A stretch of DNA of 35,735 bases from an uncultured Collinsella sp. (GCA_900757495.1 CAAENX010000004.1:1-35735), one strand, 5' to 3'; counted from the first letter of the stretch, positions 7,418 to 15,425 are shown. Numbers and translations: made by a program. The notes: generated by a model not told the origin, from the sequence alone.

Positions 7418-8020
7418 CTAGAGCGCCTTCTTACTCGGAGCAATCACCTCGTCCACCAGACCCAGCTCCAGAGCGCGCCTGGCGTTGCACCAGCAGTCGC
7501 GCTCGGTGAGCTCGTGGAACTCCTGAGCGCTCAGGTTGCCATGCTCGGCCAGCAGCTCGTCCAGCTCGGCGCGCATGGCCGCTGTATGCTGAGCCACAAT
7601 CTCGATATCGGTCTGCTGCGCCATGCCCATGCCGCCCATAAGCTGGTGGATGAGCACCTGCGTGTGGCGGTACACCTGGCGGTGGTCGCCGCAGGCCAGG
7701 ATCACCGCGGCCATCGAGGCCACGACGCCCTCGCCCACCGTGATCACGGGGCAGTCGAGCGACTGCATGGTGTCGATGAGCGCCAGCCCCGCCGTAACGC
7801 TGCCGCCCGGGCTGTTGATGATGAGGGTGATGGGCTCGGCCGCGCTTTGATGTTCCAGCACCAGCATGGACTTAATAAGGCCGTTGCAGGTCACATCGTT
7901 GACCTCGCCCTCCAGCAGCAGCACGCGGCTGTTAAGCAGCTCGCTTGCCATATCGACGGCGGCAACGCGGCCGTCCTTGGACTTCTTGATGATGCTGGGC
8001 TCACGATACATAACGGACAT
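7418..8020 (-). CDS. ClpP-family serine protease
   Basis: This 200-residue protein has the complete ClpP catalytic triad by motif. Ser102 is in GEGVVASMAAVIL, His125 in VLIHQLMGG and Asp175 in LTERDCW, followed by the usual ALELGLVDEV. The oxyanion-hole segment INSPGGSVTAGLA is present. The His motif is HQLMGG instead of the usual HQPxGG, and the handle-helix area is short, so it differs from the housekeeping enzyme. ClpP forms heptameric rings that degrade proteins fed by a Clp ATPase; no Clp ATPase is encoded here. AGAAGGGA precedes ATG 8020. Its place between a VirD4-like ATPase gene and unknown genes, away from tig/clpX, suggests a specialised accessory copy. Confidence 0.85.
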   Translation of the reverse strand: MSVMYREPSIIKKSKDGRVAAVDMASELLNSRVLLLEGEVNDVTCNGLIKSMLVLEHQSAAEPITLIINSPGGSVTAGLALIDTMQSLDCPVITVGEGVVASMAAVILACGDHRQVYRHTQVLIHQLMGGMGMAQQTDIEIVAQHTAAMRAELDELLAEHGNLSAQEFHELTERDCWCNARRALELGLVDEVIAPSKKAL

Positions 8021-8062
8021 GGCAATTCCCTTCTAAACGGAATCGGTAAGGAGGCAAAACGG

Positions 8063-8099
8063 GGCCGCACGGCTAGCGGCTCATGGAAGCCGTGCGGCC
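8063..8099 (-). terminator. 12-bp perfect hairpin between the VirD4-like gene and clpP-like gene
   Basis: Arms GGCCGCACGGCT and AGCCGTGCGGCC pair perfectly around a 13-base loop. On the minus strand the stem is followed by CCGTTTTG, a weak T run. It lies 36 bp after the ATPase stop and 43 bp before the clpP-like start. It could be a partial terminator or a processing structure that sets the ratio of the two proteins. Confidence 0.55.
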
Positions 8100-8134
8100 A
8101 CACAAGCAAGATGGAACACACGAAGCTGCAAGGG

Positions 8135-9619
8135 CTAATCCCTCAGCCACTTGGCCGCGTTGGGATGGTCGCCGCAGAAGTACTTCTTGGCACGGAATGG
8201 GCGCATGCCGGTCACTTTGACCAGGCAGTCGGTGCGCGGCATAAGCCCCACCTCGCCCGGGGTTATCACGCAACCGCGCACATCGACGGCAGTGCGCTCG
8301 GCGCCCACGTACTTGGTTCCCAAAACCGACTCGCCACACAGTTCGCTTATGTAGTTCTGCGTCGCGATGTTGCTGCCGCCACCCATATAGACCAAGCTAT
8401 CGCAGTTATCGAGGATGGTATGAGCTGTGGTTTCGCCATACACGCCATCGAGTTGGCTCAGCGACTGCGCGCACATCAAAAAGCTAATGCCACGGCTACG
8501 CACGGTCGCAATACTGCGCTCAAAATCGGGAATGCGGCCCACGTTGGGAAACTCATCCAGAATAAACTGCACGCGGCGCTGCAAATGCCCGCTGGGGCTG
8601 GCGTCGGCGCGGCGCTGCGCCAGGTTGAACAGCTGCTTAAGGGCAACGTTCGCAAGCCACGCATTGGTCGAGTCGTTGTCACTCACCTTAAGATCGATCA
8701 CGCGTTTGCCCTCGTCAATACGGTCGAGGCGCATCTCATCTTTCTCATAAACGCGCATGAGCTGAGGAGTCTTAAGCCGCGAGATGGTCGCATTGAGCGT
8801 GATCAGAATACTCTTAAGCGTCCTATCGGCTGCTCCGCGAAAATCGCGATACTGCTCAACGCCGTACAGATCCGCGTTCGCAGACTCGTACTTGCCAAGA
8901 AATTCCTTGGACTCCACCTGCTCCACAAGGTAGTCCAACGGGAATCGGCCCTCGCCATCTCCCGTGACCTTGATGAGCGCGGCCAACTTAAAGACGTTGT
9001 TCATCTTAAGGTAGCGGCGCGGAGCCTCAGGATCCCCGCCTGGCGCAAATGTGCCAGCAAGGCACTCCAGGAGGAACAGGATTCCAACAATCGCTCGAAG
9101 CAGCAGGTCGTTCGCGTTGTCCCAAAACGGGTCGTTCCTAAAGCTGCACCTGTCAGGATCGACCCCCTCCATGATTGCCGCCACTGTGGTGGGGATATCC
9201 TCGACATCCATCACGTAACGCAGAGGGTCGTATCCGGCCGACCGCTCGGGATTGATGGTGTCGAGAACCGTTACCTCGTAGCCGTCCTCTTCAAAGCCTT
9301 TCCCCGTACGGCGCAGCAGCTCACCCTTGGTGTCTGTGACCACATAACAGCATTCGTGGTGATTGAGCAGGTTGGGCAAAATGAAGCTCGACGTTTTGCC
9401 GCTGCCGGTACCTCCAAAGGCAAAGACATTGTTGGACACACTCGTCTCCCAATGCTTGTCGTCCTCGTAGAACGCCACTGTGGCACCCTGCGCCAGGATC
9501 ACGTCGCGCTGCTCATCGCCGGACGACAGCGCCCGCATCTCCTCCCTAGTCGCCCACTTCTTGGTCTGATACTCCGTCTGCTGCGCTGCCTCGTAGCCGA
9601 ACATCTTGATGACTGACAT
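8135..9619 (-). CDS. VirD4/TraG-family coupling ATPase lacking the membrane domain
   Basis: This 494-residue ATPase shows Walker A GGTGSGKT at 69-76, the following TDTKGELLRR segment, the TINPERSAGYDPLRYV pattern typical of Firmicute-type coupling proteins, Walker B FILDEF at 352-357, and the C-terminal TGMRPFRAKKYF. Coupling proteins pump relaxosome DNA into a type IV secretion channel. They normally start with one or two transmembrane helices, but here the protein begins directly with the KKWATREEM segment found after the helices. No relaxase, VirB4 or channel gene is in the window. AAAGGAG precedes the ATG. It is either a relic of a conjugative element or a cytosolic ATPase given a new task with its neighbours. 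Confidence 0.85.
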   Translation of the reverse strand: MSVIKMFGYEAAQQTEYQTKKWATREEMRALSSGDEQRDVILAQGATVAFYEDDKHWETSVSNNVFAFGGTGSGKTSSFILPNLLNHHECCYVVTDTKGELLRRTGKGFEEDGYEVTVLDTINPERSAGYDPLRYVMDVEDIPTTVAAIMEGVDPDRCSFRNDPFWDNANDLLLRAIVGILFLLECLAGTFAPGGDPEAPRRYLKMNNVFKLAALIKVTGDGEGRFPLDYLVEQVESKEFLGKYESANADLYGVEQYRDFRGAADRTLKSILITLNATISRLKTPQLMRVYEKDEMRLDRIDEGKRVIDLKVSDNDSTNAWLANVALKQLFNLAQRRADASPSGHLQRRVQFILDEFPNVGRIPDFERSIATVRSRGISFLMCAQSLSQLDGVYGETTAHTILDNCDSLVYMGGGSNIATQNYISELCGESVLGTKYVGAERTAVDVRGCVITPGEVGLMPRTDCLVKVTGMRPFRAKKYFCGDHPNAAKWLRD

Positions 9620-9657
9620 GGCGTGGCTCCTTTCTTATCGATGGTTCTGCTTAATTG

Positions 9658-10575
9658 CTAGGAGATACGGTCGATGCCTTCACCCTCCTTGGGGCTTGTC
9701 GCACACGGCAACTTGACCGCACCGTCAATCAAACGCTCGGTGTGCGCCACATAGCTCTCGCGCGCCGCGATTGAGACCGACCCGTCGCGCAGATACGCAA
9801 GCAGTGCATTAATCATCAGCTTGTCGAGCAGGTCATATCCCTTGGCCTGAGCGCAGTTGAGGGTGTAGCGGTCCTGGAGCCCCCGTACCTTAGTTGCCAA
9901 ATCGATTTCCATCTTTTCCTCCCTGTAATAAAAGTTCTGCCGATTGTCCGAAAGTGCCTCAAACGGGCGTTTGGCGCATAACTCAAAGTTGAAACGCGGA
10001 CTGGTATCAAAGACGCGTCTCTGCACCTTGAGATAGCGCTTATAAAACATGACGGCATCGTCCTCGTCCGCCGTAAAACCGCGCGACCCATCGCGATGCA
10101 CGTGGTCGCAGGGTCTTTTGTAGTCGATGCTTCGCACAAAGCGAGACAGAATATATCCACCTTGTTCGGACGAGTACTTCATACCTGTCGTAACCTGCTC
10201 GAACATGCGCACGCCGCTCGACTTAAAGCGCGGATTGCTTCCGTGCTCAAACATACCAATTAAGATGGCCATGCAGTGCACACAGTTATCACGCTGGGGA
10301 AAATACAGCGACAGCAAAGCGAGCGACGCTGCGGCCAAAAGCTCGCGGGCCTCGTGCACATCGTCTCGATACTGCTCGGGCACCAGCCCGGGAATATCGG
10401 GCGAGTGCTTTTCCAGCACGCCAACGAGTGCCTTAGCCAAGCGCTCGGTATCCTGCTCGCCGCAGTACGGATACGGAAGCGGCTGCTCTGCCTTCCCATT
10501 CTTTTCGCACATGCTGCGGAGATCTTCGTCGATCGCGTTGAGGAACACCTCATAAATACTGTCTTCATTCTTCAT
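9658..10575 (-). CDS. Unknown protein, first gene of the VirD4-like/ClpP-like cluster
   Basis: The 305-residue product has no signal peptide or membrane segment. It is mostly helical by composition, with Cys-rich spots (DNCVHCMA, CDHVHRDG). I recognise no catalytic motif. It ends 38 bp before the VirD4-like gene starts, so the two are probably cotranscribed from the AT-rich region at 10576-10864. The start ATG 10575 is preceded by AGGAAGAGG. Function unknown; a partner of the ATPase is the natural guess from context only. Confidence 0.6.
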   Translation of the reverse strand: MKNEDSIYEVFLNAIDEDLRSMCEKNGKAEQPLPYPYCGEQDTERLAKALVGVLEKHSPDIPGLVPEQYRDDVHEARELLAAASLALLSLYFPQRDNCVHCMAILIGMFEHGSNPRFKSSGVRMFEQVTTGMKYSSEQGGYILSRFVRSIDYKRPCDHVHRDGSRGFTADEDDAVMFYKRYLKVQRRVFDTSPRFNFELCAKRPFEALSDNRQNFYYREEKMEIDLATKVRGLQDRYTLNCAQAKGYDLLDKLMINALLAYLRDGSVSIAARESYVAHTERLIDGAVKLPCATSPKEGEGIDRIS

Positions 10576-10864
10576 GAATGCCTCTTCCTGTCCGGTTGCG
10601 AATGCTTGTCGTTTAGTTTGTTCTAAGTTTTAGAATGTTCTGAGGCATAGGTAGTAGTTGTTGACCTAACCTGCTGCTTTGTAAGTGAAATCGTCTCGCT
10701 CGATAACGTAGCTTGCCTAAATGCTGTATAGCGGTTGCATCAAGCAGTTGATATTGAGTTAGTTTTGGATTGCTTCGAGGATAGCACAGTGAGCTGTTCT
10801 CGTCATTAGAAATTTTCAAAATAATCTGCTAATATATAACCCACTAAGAAGAAAGGGCATACGT
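10576..10864. promoter_or_regulatory. AT-rich divergent promoter region
   Basis: This 289-bp region separates the minus-strand VirD4/ClpP-like cluster from the plus-strand pseudo-methylase gene. It is clearly AT-richer than its surroundings. A candidate plus-strand promoter is TTTTCA (10813-10818), a 16-base spacer and TATAAC (10835-10840), 25 bases before the ATG at 10865, with AAGAAAGGG as ribosome binding site. A 67-codon minus-strand frame (10613-10819) shows no family resemblance and I do not treat it as a gene. Confidence 0.45.
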
Positions 10865-12298
10865 ATGTACGAATCCGCGTTCTCTTTGCCACGCCTCACC
10901 GCTGCCATCATTTCGCGCGCGCTCAATCTAGAACAAGGCAGTCACTTACACATCGTTCGACTACCTGATTCGCTCGATGCCGACTTGCTCAATACATGTC
11001 TCTTCATGAATAAAGGCGTTTTTCCCAGCATTAGCGAGCTTGAACCAGGAGAGCGAAACGACGCCGACGGCCCCGCTCCGGTGTTTATTGACGCCACGGG
11101 TTACCATCGCAATACTCACGACAAAGAAATACGCTTATGCGAGGCCCTTATCAACGATCTGGAGCCGGGCTATTTAGGCTTTTGCGATTGGGACCCCTTT
11201 GTTTGGTGTCTCTATGCTCTCGCACTTTCCGGTCGAAGCAAAGCAGCGGTATTGCTGCCAGCAAGTCTAATAGATAAAGCCGAGCAGGCGCGCACGGTTC
11301 TCATGCGCGAAGGACTCATTGAACGTGTCGTCTATTTCCCGCACAGCGAACCCAGCAGATACAAGATGTGCGAGCTCATCGTCCTGTCGACAGAAAACCG
11401 CAGCGTCACATTCCACAACCTATCCAGCTTCACTCGTTACTTGGTGCCAACCCCCGCGAACGAAGAATCCTGCCCACCCCTAGCTATTGCGCCGGATTGG
11501 TCCCACGTTAACCTCGATCAAGATCAGACCTCTCCCATAGAGACAATCGTTCTCGAGACGCGTGAACTACTCCAACACCATGCCCCACTCTCGTGGAACA
11601 AAGTCAGCCTTATCAGTCTCACCCGAAACTACAGCGCCACGCTCGGTGACGCTTTTACGCGAGTAGCACCATTTATGCCCCGCGAGAGCACCACGTCGAA
11701 CGATATTGATGCGATCGAGGTGCGCCGTATCTCATCTCAGGATTTTCAGGACGGCAACCTTCTGCCCGCAGACGCTGTAGAGAGCGCAAATGGTTCGGAT
11801 TCAAGAATCGTAAAGGTGGACCCCAGCATTCTCGATCGCTATGAGCTCCGCGCTGGAGATATCGTCATGCCACGCATGCTGGGTCGTTACGGCGCGTCCA
11901 ATCTGCTCGTCGTCAGCGCCGACGACGCAAAGCAGCACCTGGTTGCTTCGCACAACACCACCGTCATTCGCCCGTCATTCGAAACAATGACCGAAGAGGA
12001 ACGCGTGGTGTTTTCGGAGATAATCGTTGGATACCTCACCGAAGGCCATGGGGCACAACTGATTCAAGCATTAACTGAAGCAGCCGACATCCGCGCCATC
12101 CGCCCGAGCGACCTGTTCGAGATCGAAGTCCCGCCGGCACTCGACCCGCGCACGCGCGAGTACAGCGAATCCATCAATCGCTTTGCCGAGGTCGTAAAGG
12201 CAAAGAAACAAGCCGAGGCCGCTGTCGCCCAGGCCCAACGCAACCTCGCAGCCGCAAAAAAGACCATCACCGAGGTGGTCGACCAAATCTGCGAGTAG
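10865..12298 (+). CDS. Methylase-like/specificity-like fusion without methyltransferase motifs
   Basis: This 477-residue protein resembles the back half of an N6-adenine methylase. SGRSKAAVLLPASLIDKAEQ, then RTVLMREGLIERVVYFP and MCELIVLST match the part of HsdM after NPPF, where strands beta-5 to beta-7 follow. Residues of about 285-430 resemble an S-subunit target-recognition domain (YELRAGDIVMPRMLGRYGAS; VEVPP-like ending IEVPPAL). The last 45 residues form a coiled coil (EVVKAKKQAEAAVAQAQRNL). Neither the SAM-binding G-x-G motif nor NPPF/DPPY is present; the corresponding position reads DWDPFVW. Methylation is therefore unlikely. It may bind DNA only. It is divergent from the VirD4/ClpP-like cluster. 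AAGAAAGGG precedes the start. Confidence 0.65.
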   Translation: MYESAFSLPRLTAAIISRALNLEQGSHLHIVRLPDSLDADLLNTCLFMNKGVFPSISELEPGERNDADGPAPVFIDATGYHRNTHDKEIRLCEALINDLEPGYLGFCDWDPFVWCLYALALSGRSKAAVLLPASLIDKAEQARTVLMREGLIERVVYFPHSEPSRYKMCELIVLSTENRSVTFHNLSSFTRYLVPTPANEESCPPLAIAPDWSHVNLDQDQTSPIETIVLETRELLQHHAPLSWNKVSLISLTRNYSATLGDAFTRVAPFMPRESTTSNDIDAIEVRRISSQDFQDGNLLPADAVESANGSDSRIVKVDPSILDRYELRAGDIVMPRMLGRYGASNLLVVSADDAKQHLVASHNTTVIRPSFETMTEEERVVFSEIIVGYLTEGHGAQLIQALTEAADIRAIRPSDLFEIEVPPALDPRTREYSESINRFAEVVKAKKQAEAAVAQAQRNLAAAKKTITEVVDQICE

Positions 12299-12321
12299 CA
12301 CATAGGCAGCAGCAACGCCCC

Positions 12322-12356
12322 AAGCCGGCGGCAGGACCACCTCCTGCCGCCGGCTT
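12322..12356 (+). terminator. Intrinsic-terminator-like hairpin after the pseudo-methylase gene
   Basis: Arms AAGCCGGCGGCAGG and CCTGCCGCCGGCTT form a perfect GC-rich stem extended by one A-T pair to 15 bp, with a 5-base loop, 23 bp after the stop. There is no T run after it on the plus strand, so termination efficiency is uncertain. Confidence 0.6.
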
Positions 12357-12382
12357 GCCACCGGCCCACCATCCCCCACTAT

Positions 12383-12566
12383 CGAGGTCTAATACTTTTC
12401 CCGGGAAGTGAACGCCTGTTTTTGGACCCCCGAAACATCAGCATTTTTCGGCAGCAAAATCGCAGGATTCCAGCATCGAAACCGCAGGAAAGCGCGCCCT
12501 CAAAGTGTCGATGTTTCGGGGGTCCGATTTTGCTCGTTCACTTCTCGGGAAAAGTATTAGACCTCG
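12383..12566. repeat. 184-bp nested inverted-repeat element, copy 1
   Basis: The outer arms (GAGGTCTAATACTTTTCCCG onward to GTGAACG) are inverted at the right end with one mismatch over about 32 bp. Inside is a second perfect 16-bp arm pair, GGACCCCCGAAACATC at 12424-12439 and its complement at 12510-12525, around a conserved core containing GCAAAATCGCAGGATTCCAG. A second copy lies at 15426-15608. It has no open frame, so it is a MITE-like or structured non-coding element. I see no target-site duplication. It lies 84 bp after the pseudo-methylase gene. Confidence 0.85.
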
Positions 12567-12781
12567 CCTCCAGCCACTAACAATGACCCCCCTTCTCTCC
12601 CCCACACGCACCCAAAAACTCATCCAACATTAATCTTGGCTCAAGAATCGCTTAATCTATAACCTGCACTATAGAGTTCGACCAAGGGCGGGGCGGCACC
12701 GCGCAACGCAGGCCGCCGAACGCAACGCTCGCGCCCGGGCAGATCGCCCGGCGTCGCGCCCATCGAACGAAAGGACAGGTC
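12567..12781 (+). promoter_or_regulatory. Promoter and leader of the DUF4342/two-component operon
   Basis: TTGGCT at 12636-12641 and TATAAC at 12658-12663, separated by 16 bases, form a good sigma-70-type promoter. They leave a GC-rich leader of about 110 bases before ATG 12782. The leader has no obvious riboswitch. AAAGGA is placed 7-8 bases before the start. Confidence 0.6.
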
Positions 12782-13324
12782 ATGGACGACCTCGAAAAAG
12801 TTGAAACCATCCGCACCAAGTGCAACGTGAGTTACACCGACGCCAAGGCCGCGCTCGACGCCGCCGACGGCAACGTCCTGGACGCCATCATTTGGCTCGA
12901 GTCGCAGGGCAAGACCCAGACCACGTCGGCGCACGCCGCCACCGAGTCCGCGCCGGCCGATGAGCCCTCGGCCGAGATGGTCGCCGCGCAGGCTGCCTAC
13001 GAAAAGTCGAGTGAAAAGACCGACTTCTCCAAGAAGATGGACAGCGTGTGGGAGTACCTCAAAAAGCTCTTCCGTCTGAGCCTGGACACCAAGTTTATCG
13101 CCACGCGCCGCGACGCGATCATCCTCAACATTCCCATCTTGATTCCCATCATTGCCCTGTTTGCCTGGGGCGCCACGATTTGGCTGATGCTAATTGGCTT
13201 GTTCTTTGGCATGCGCTACCGCATCGATAGCGACGGCGACGTGCCCGGCAGCATCAACAACCTGATGGACAGCGCTGCCAATGCCGCGGACGACATCAAG
13301 CAAAATCTGAACGACGACAAGTAA
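12782..13324 (+). CDS. DUF4342 family membrane protein with UBA/EF-Ts-like N-terminus
   Basis: Residues 3-43 (LEKVETIRTKCNVSYTDAKA, then LDAADGNVLDAIIWLE) form the UBA/EF-Ts-like three-helix fold of DUF4342. An Ala/Glu-rich linker follows. A membrane-proximal segment and one hydrophobic stretch come next (AIILNIPILIPIIALFAWGA, then TIWLMLIGLFFGM, long enough for a tight hairpin of two helices). The C-terminus is acidic and soluble, ending DDIKQNLNDDK. The gene is followed after 18 bp by the response regulator and then the kinase. The order DUF4342-regulator-kinase suggests an envelope-stress or signal accessory function, though no biochemical role is known to me. Confidence 0.8.
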   Translation: MDDLEKVETIRTKCNVSYTDAKAALDAADGNVLDAIIWLESQGKTQTTSAHAATESAPADEPSAEMVAAQAAYEKSSEKTDFSKKMDSVWEYLKKLFRLSLDTKFIATRRDAIILNIPILIPIIALFAWGATIWLMLIGLFFGMRYRIDSDGDVPGSINNLMDSAANAADDIKQNLNDDK

Positions 13325-13342
13325 TCGCAGACGGGGGCACGT

Positions 13343-14128
13343 ATGGCACGGATCCTGATTGTAGAGGACGAGGAGAAAATCGCCCGCTTTGTGACACTCG
13401 AGCTGGAGCACGAGGGCTACCAGGTGGAGCACGCCGCCGACGGCCGCACCGCCGTTGACCTGGCGCTGGAGCGCGACTACGATCTGATTCTGCTCGATGT
13501 ACTGCTGCCGCAGCTCAACGGCATGGAGGTGCTGCGGCGCGTGCGCAAGCACAAGGATGTGCCGGTGATCATGGTCACCGCGCGCGATGCCGTGATGGAC
13601 AAGGTGGCCGGGCTCGATGCCGGCGCCGACGATTACTTAACCAAGCCGTTTGCAATTGAGGAGCTGTTCGCACGGATCCGCGTGGCGTTGAAGCGCGCTG
13701 AGGCCGTACGGGCGGCTTCGGGCGCGGTCGGCACCGGTGCCGGGGCGGGCACGGCGGGCGGCGCGGGCGGCAACGCCGCCGCGACGCCTCCAGCCAGCGA
13801 CACGGCCCAGGTCCCTGCCGCGCCCTCCCCCGCCGCGCTCACCGTGGGCTCGGTTGCGCTCGACCCCGACCGCCGCGAAGTCACGGTCGGCGGCTCGCCC
13901 ATCGTGCTGACCGCTCGCGAGTTCGATGTCCTCGCCCTGCTTATGGCACATGCCGGCACCGTGCTCACGCGCGAACGCATCGCGCACGAGGCGCTGGGCT
14001 ACGAATACGTGGGCGACACCAACAACGTCGACGTGCACATCGCGCACCTGCGCGCCAAGATCGAAGACGCCGGCGGTGCCCGCATCATCCAGACCGTGCG
14101 CGGGGTGGGCTATGTCTGCCGCGCGTAA
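13343..14128 (+). CDS. OmpR/PhoB-family response regulator
   Basis: The receiver domain (1-120) has the acidic pocket E8-D9, phosphoacceptor Asp52 (LILLDVLLP), switch Thr79 and Lys101 (LTKPF). A low-complexity Gly/Ala/Pro linker of about 45 residues (about 120-165) is much longer than usual. The C-terminal winged helix follows (LTAREFDVLALLMAHAGTVL; NNVDVHIAHLRAKIE; VRGVGYVCRA) and binds DNA. It is phosphorylated by the kinase encoded directly downstream, whose ATG overlaps the end of this gene by 17 bases, indicating translational coupling. Target genes are unknown; autoregulation of the operon is common in this family. Confidence 0.95.
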   Translation: MARILIVEDEEKIARFVTLELEHEGYQVEHAADGRTAVDLALERDYDLILLDVLLPQLNGMEVLRRVRKHKDVPVIMVTARDAVMDKVAGLDAGADDYLTKPFAIEELFARIRVALKRAEAVRAASGAVGTGAGAGTAGGAGGNAAATPPASDTAQVPAAPSPAALTVGSVALDPDRREVTVGGSPIVLTAREFDVLALLMAHAGTVLTRERIAHEALGYEYVGDTNNVDVHIAHLRAKIEDAGGARIIQTVRGVGYVCRA

Positions 14129-15407
14129 CGACGAGGCTAAGCGCGTCACCTCCATCGCCCGCGCCATCAGCTGGAGCTATATGTGGCGCCGCTTGGTGAG
14201 CTACGTCTGGCTTGATCTGTTGCTGCTGCTTGTTGCGGCGGCGATCCTCGTCTATGGCTACAACCAGACGCTGCCCGATGGCGCGTTTACCGCGGGATGG
14301 ATCCCCGGCGCCGCTGTTCGCAGCATGTCGCTGACCCCCGCGCGCGGCTGGGACCTGACCACGCTCACCTATACCGTCGAGCTCGCGCGTAACACCAAGA
14401 CCTTCCCCCTCGCACAGGACCTCGTCACGCTATGGCCTCTCTACCTTGTCGTTGCGAGCTGGCAGGTTATCAGTGTGCTCAACATGCTCGGCGGCGCCCG
14501 CCGCGTGCGCCGCACTATGGCGCCGCTCAACGACCTGGCCCTGCGCGTTGACGCGCTCGGCCGCATGCAGCTCGCCGGCGGCAAGATGGAAACGCTCGAG
14601 CAGGCCATCGAGCGCGCAAGCGTCGACTCGCCGAGCGTCACCACCGGCGATGCCGATCTGGCGAGTATCGAGGTCGCGCTCAACCGCCTGCTGCGTCAGA
14701 TGCAAGAGGCAAAGCTGCAGCAGATGCGCTTTGTCAACGATGCGAGTCACGAGCTGCGCACGCCCATCGCGGTGATTCAGGGTTACGTGAACATGCTCGA
14801 CCGCTGGGGCAAAGACGACCCGGACGTGCTGGCAGAATCCATCACCTCGCTCAAAGCCGAAAGCGAGCATATGCAGGAGCTCGTGGAGCAGCTGCTGTTT
14901 TTGGCACGCGGCGATGCCGGTCGCACCGTGCTGCGGCGCGCGAATACCAACCTGGCTGCACTGGTCGGCGAGGTTTGCGAAGAATCACAGATGATCGATG
15001 CCGGGCACACATATCGGCTGGCGTACGATGCCGCACTTACCAGCGACCCGCGCTGCAGCGCATCGGTTGACGTGGCACTCGTGAAGCAGGCACTGCGCGT
15101 GATCGTGCAAAACGCCGCCAAGTATTCGGACGCGGGCACGCCCATCTCGTTTGGCGTAGCGCCGGATGCGGGCGCGGGCACGATCGACATAGCCGTTGAA
15201 GACGAGGGCATCGGCATGAACCAGGAATCCGCAGCTCACGCGTTCGAGCGGTTCTACCGTGCCGACAACGCACGCGATGCCGGCGCACAGGGCTCGGGCC
15301 TGGGGCTCGCTATCGCCAAGTGGATCGTCGACAGCCACGGCGGCGTCATCGGCGTGACCTCGGTCGAGGGCGTCGGAAGCCGCTTTACGATTCGCCTGCC
15401 ACGGTAG
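14112..15407 (+). CDS. Sensor histidine kinase
   Basis: This 431-residue kinase starts at ATG 14112 inside the regulator gene; the frame is open further upstream but only as overlap. The first transmembrane helix is near 31-50 (YVWLDLLLLLVAAAILVYGY), followed by an extracytoplasmic loop of about 55 residues. The second is near 106-125. A HAMP-like region comes next, then HisKA with phosphoacceptor His213 (ASHELRTPIAVIQGY). The ATPase domain has the N box VQNAAKYS, G1 DEGIGMN at 364, the F box FERFYRADNA and G2 GSGLGLAIAKWIV. All catalytic motifs are present. The small external loop suggests it senses membrane state or a small ligand. It ends 18 bp before hairpin element copy 2. Confidence 0.95.
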   Translation: MSAARNDEAKRVTSIARAISWSYMWRRLVSYVWLDLLLLLVAAAILVYGYNQTLPDGAFTAGWIPGAAVRSMSLTPARGWDLTTLTYTVELARNTKTFPLAQDLVTLWPLYLVVASWQVISVLNMLGGARRVRRTMAPLNDLALRVDALGRMQLAGGKMETLEQAIERASVDSPSVTTGDADLASIEVALNRLLRQMQEAKLQQMRFVNDASHELRTPIAVIQGYVNMLDRWGKDDPDVLAESITSLKAESEHMQELVEQLLFLARGDAGRTVLRRANTNLAALVGEVCEESQMIDAGHTYRLAYDAALTSDPRCSASVDVALVKQALRVIVQNAAKYSDAGTPISFGVAPDAGAGTIDIAVEDEGIGMNQESAAHAFERFYRADNARDAGAQGSGLGLAIAKWIVDSHGGVIGVTSVEGVGSRFTIRLPR

Positions 15408-15425
15408 GGATGCCCCCTCGTGGAT

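Noticed and set aside
7514..9616. 700-codon plus-strand open frame opposite the clpP-like and VirD4-like genes
   Set aside because: It is antisense to two clearly recognised genes, a usual effect of GC-rich codon use, and has no motif of its own.
10613..10819. 67-codon minus-strand frame in the divergent promoter region
   Set aside because: AT-rich regulatory DNA with no ribosome binding site or family resemblance.
12383..12566. Insertion sequence with target-site duplication
   Set aside because: The element has inverted ends but no coding frame, and the flanking bases do not show a matching duplication, so I call it a repeat only.
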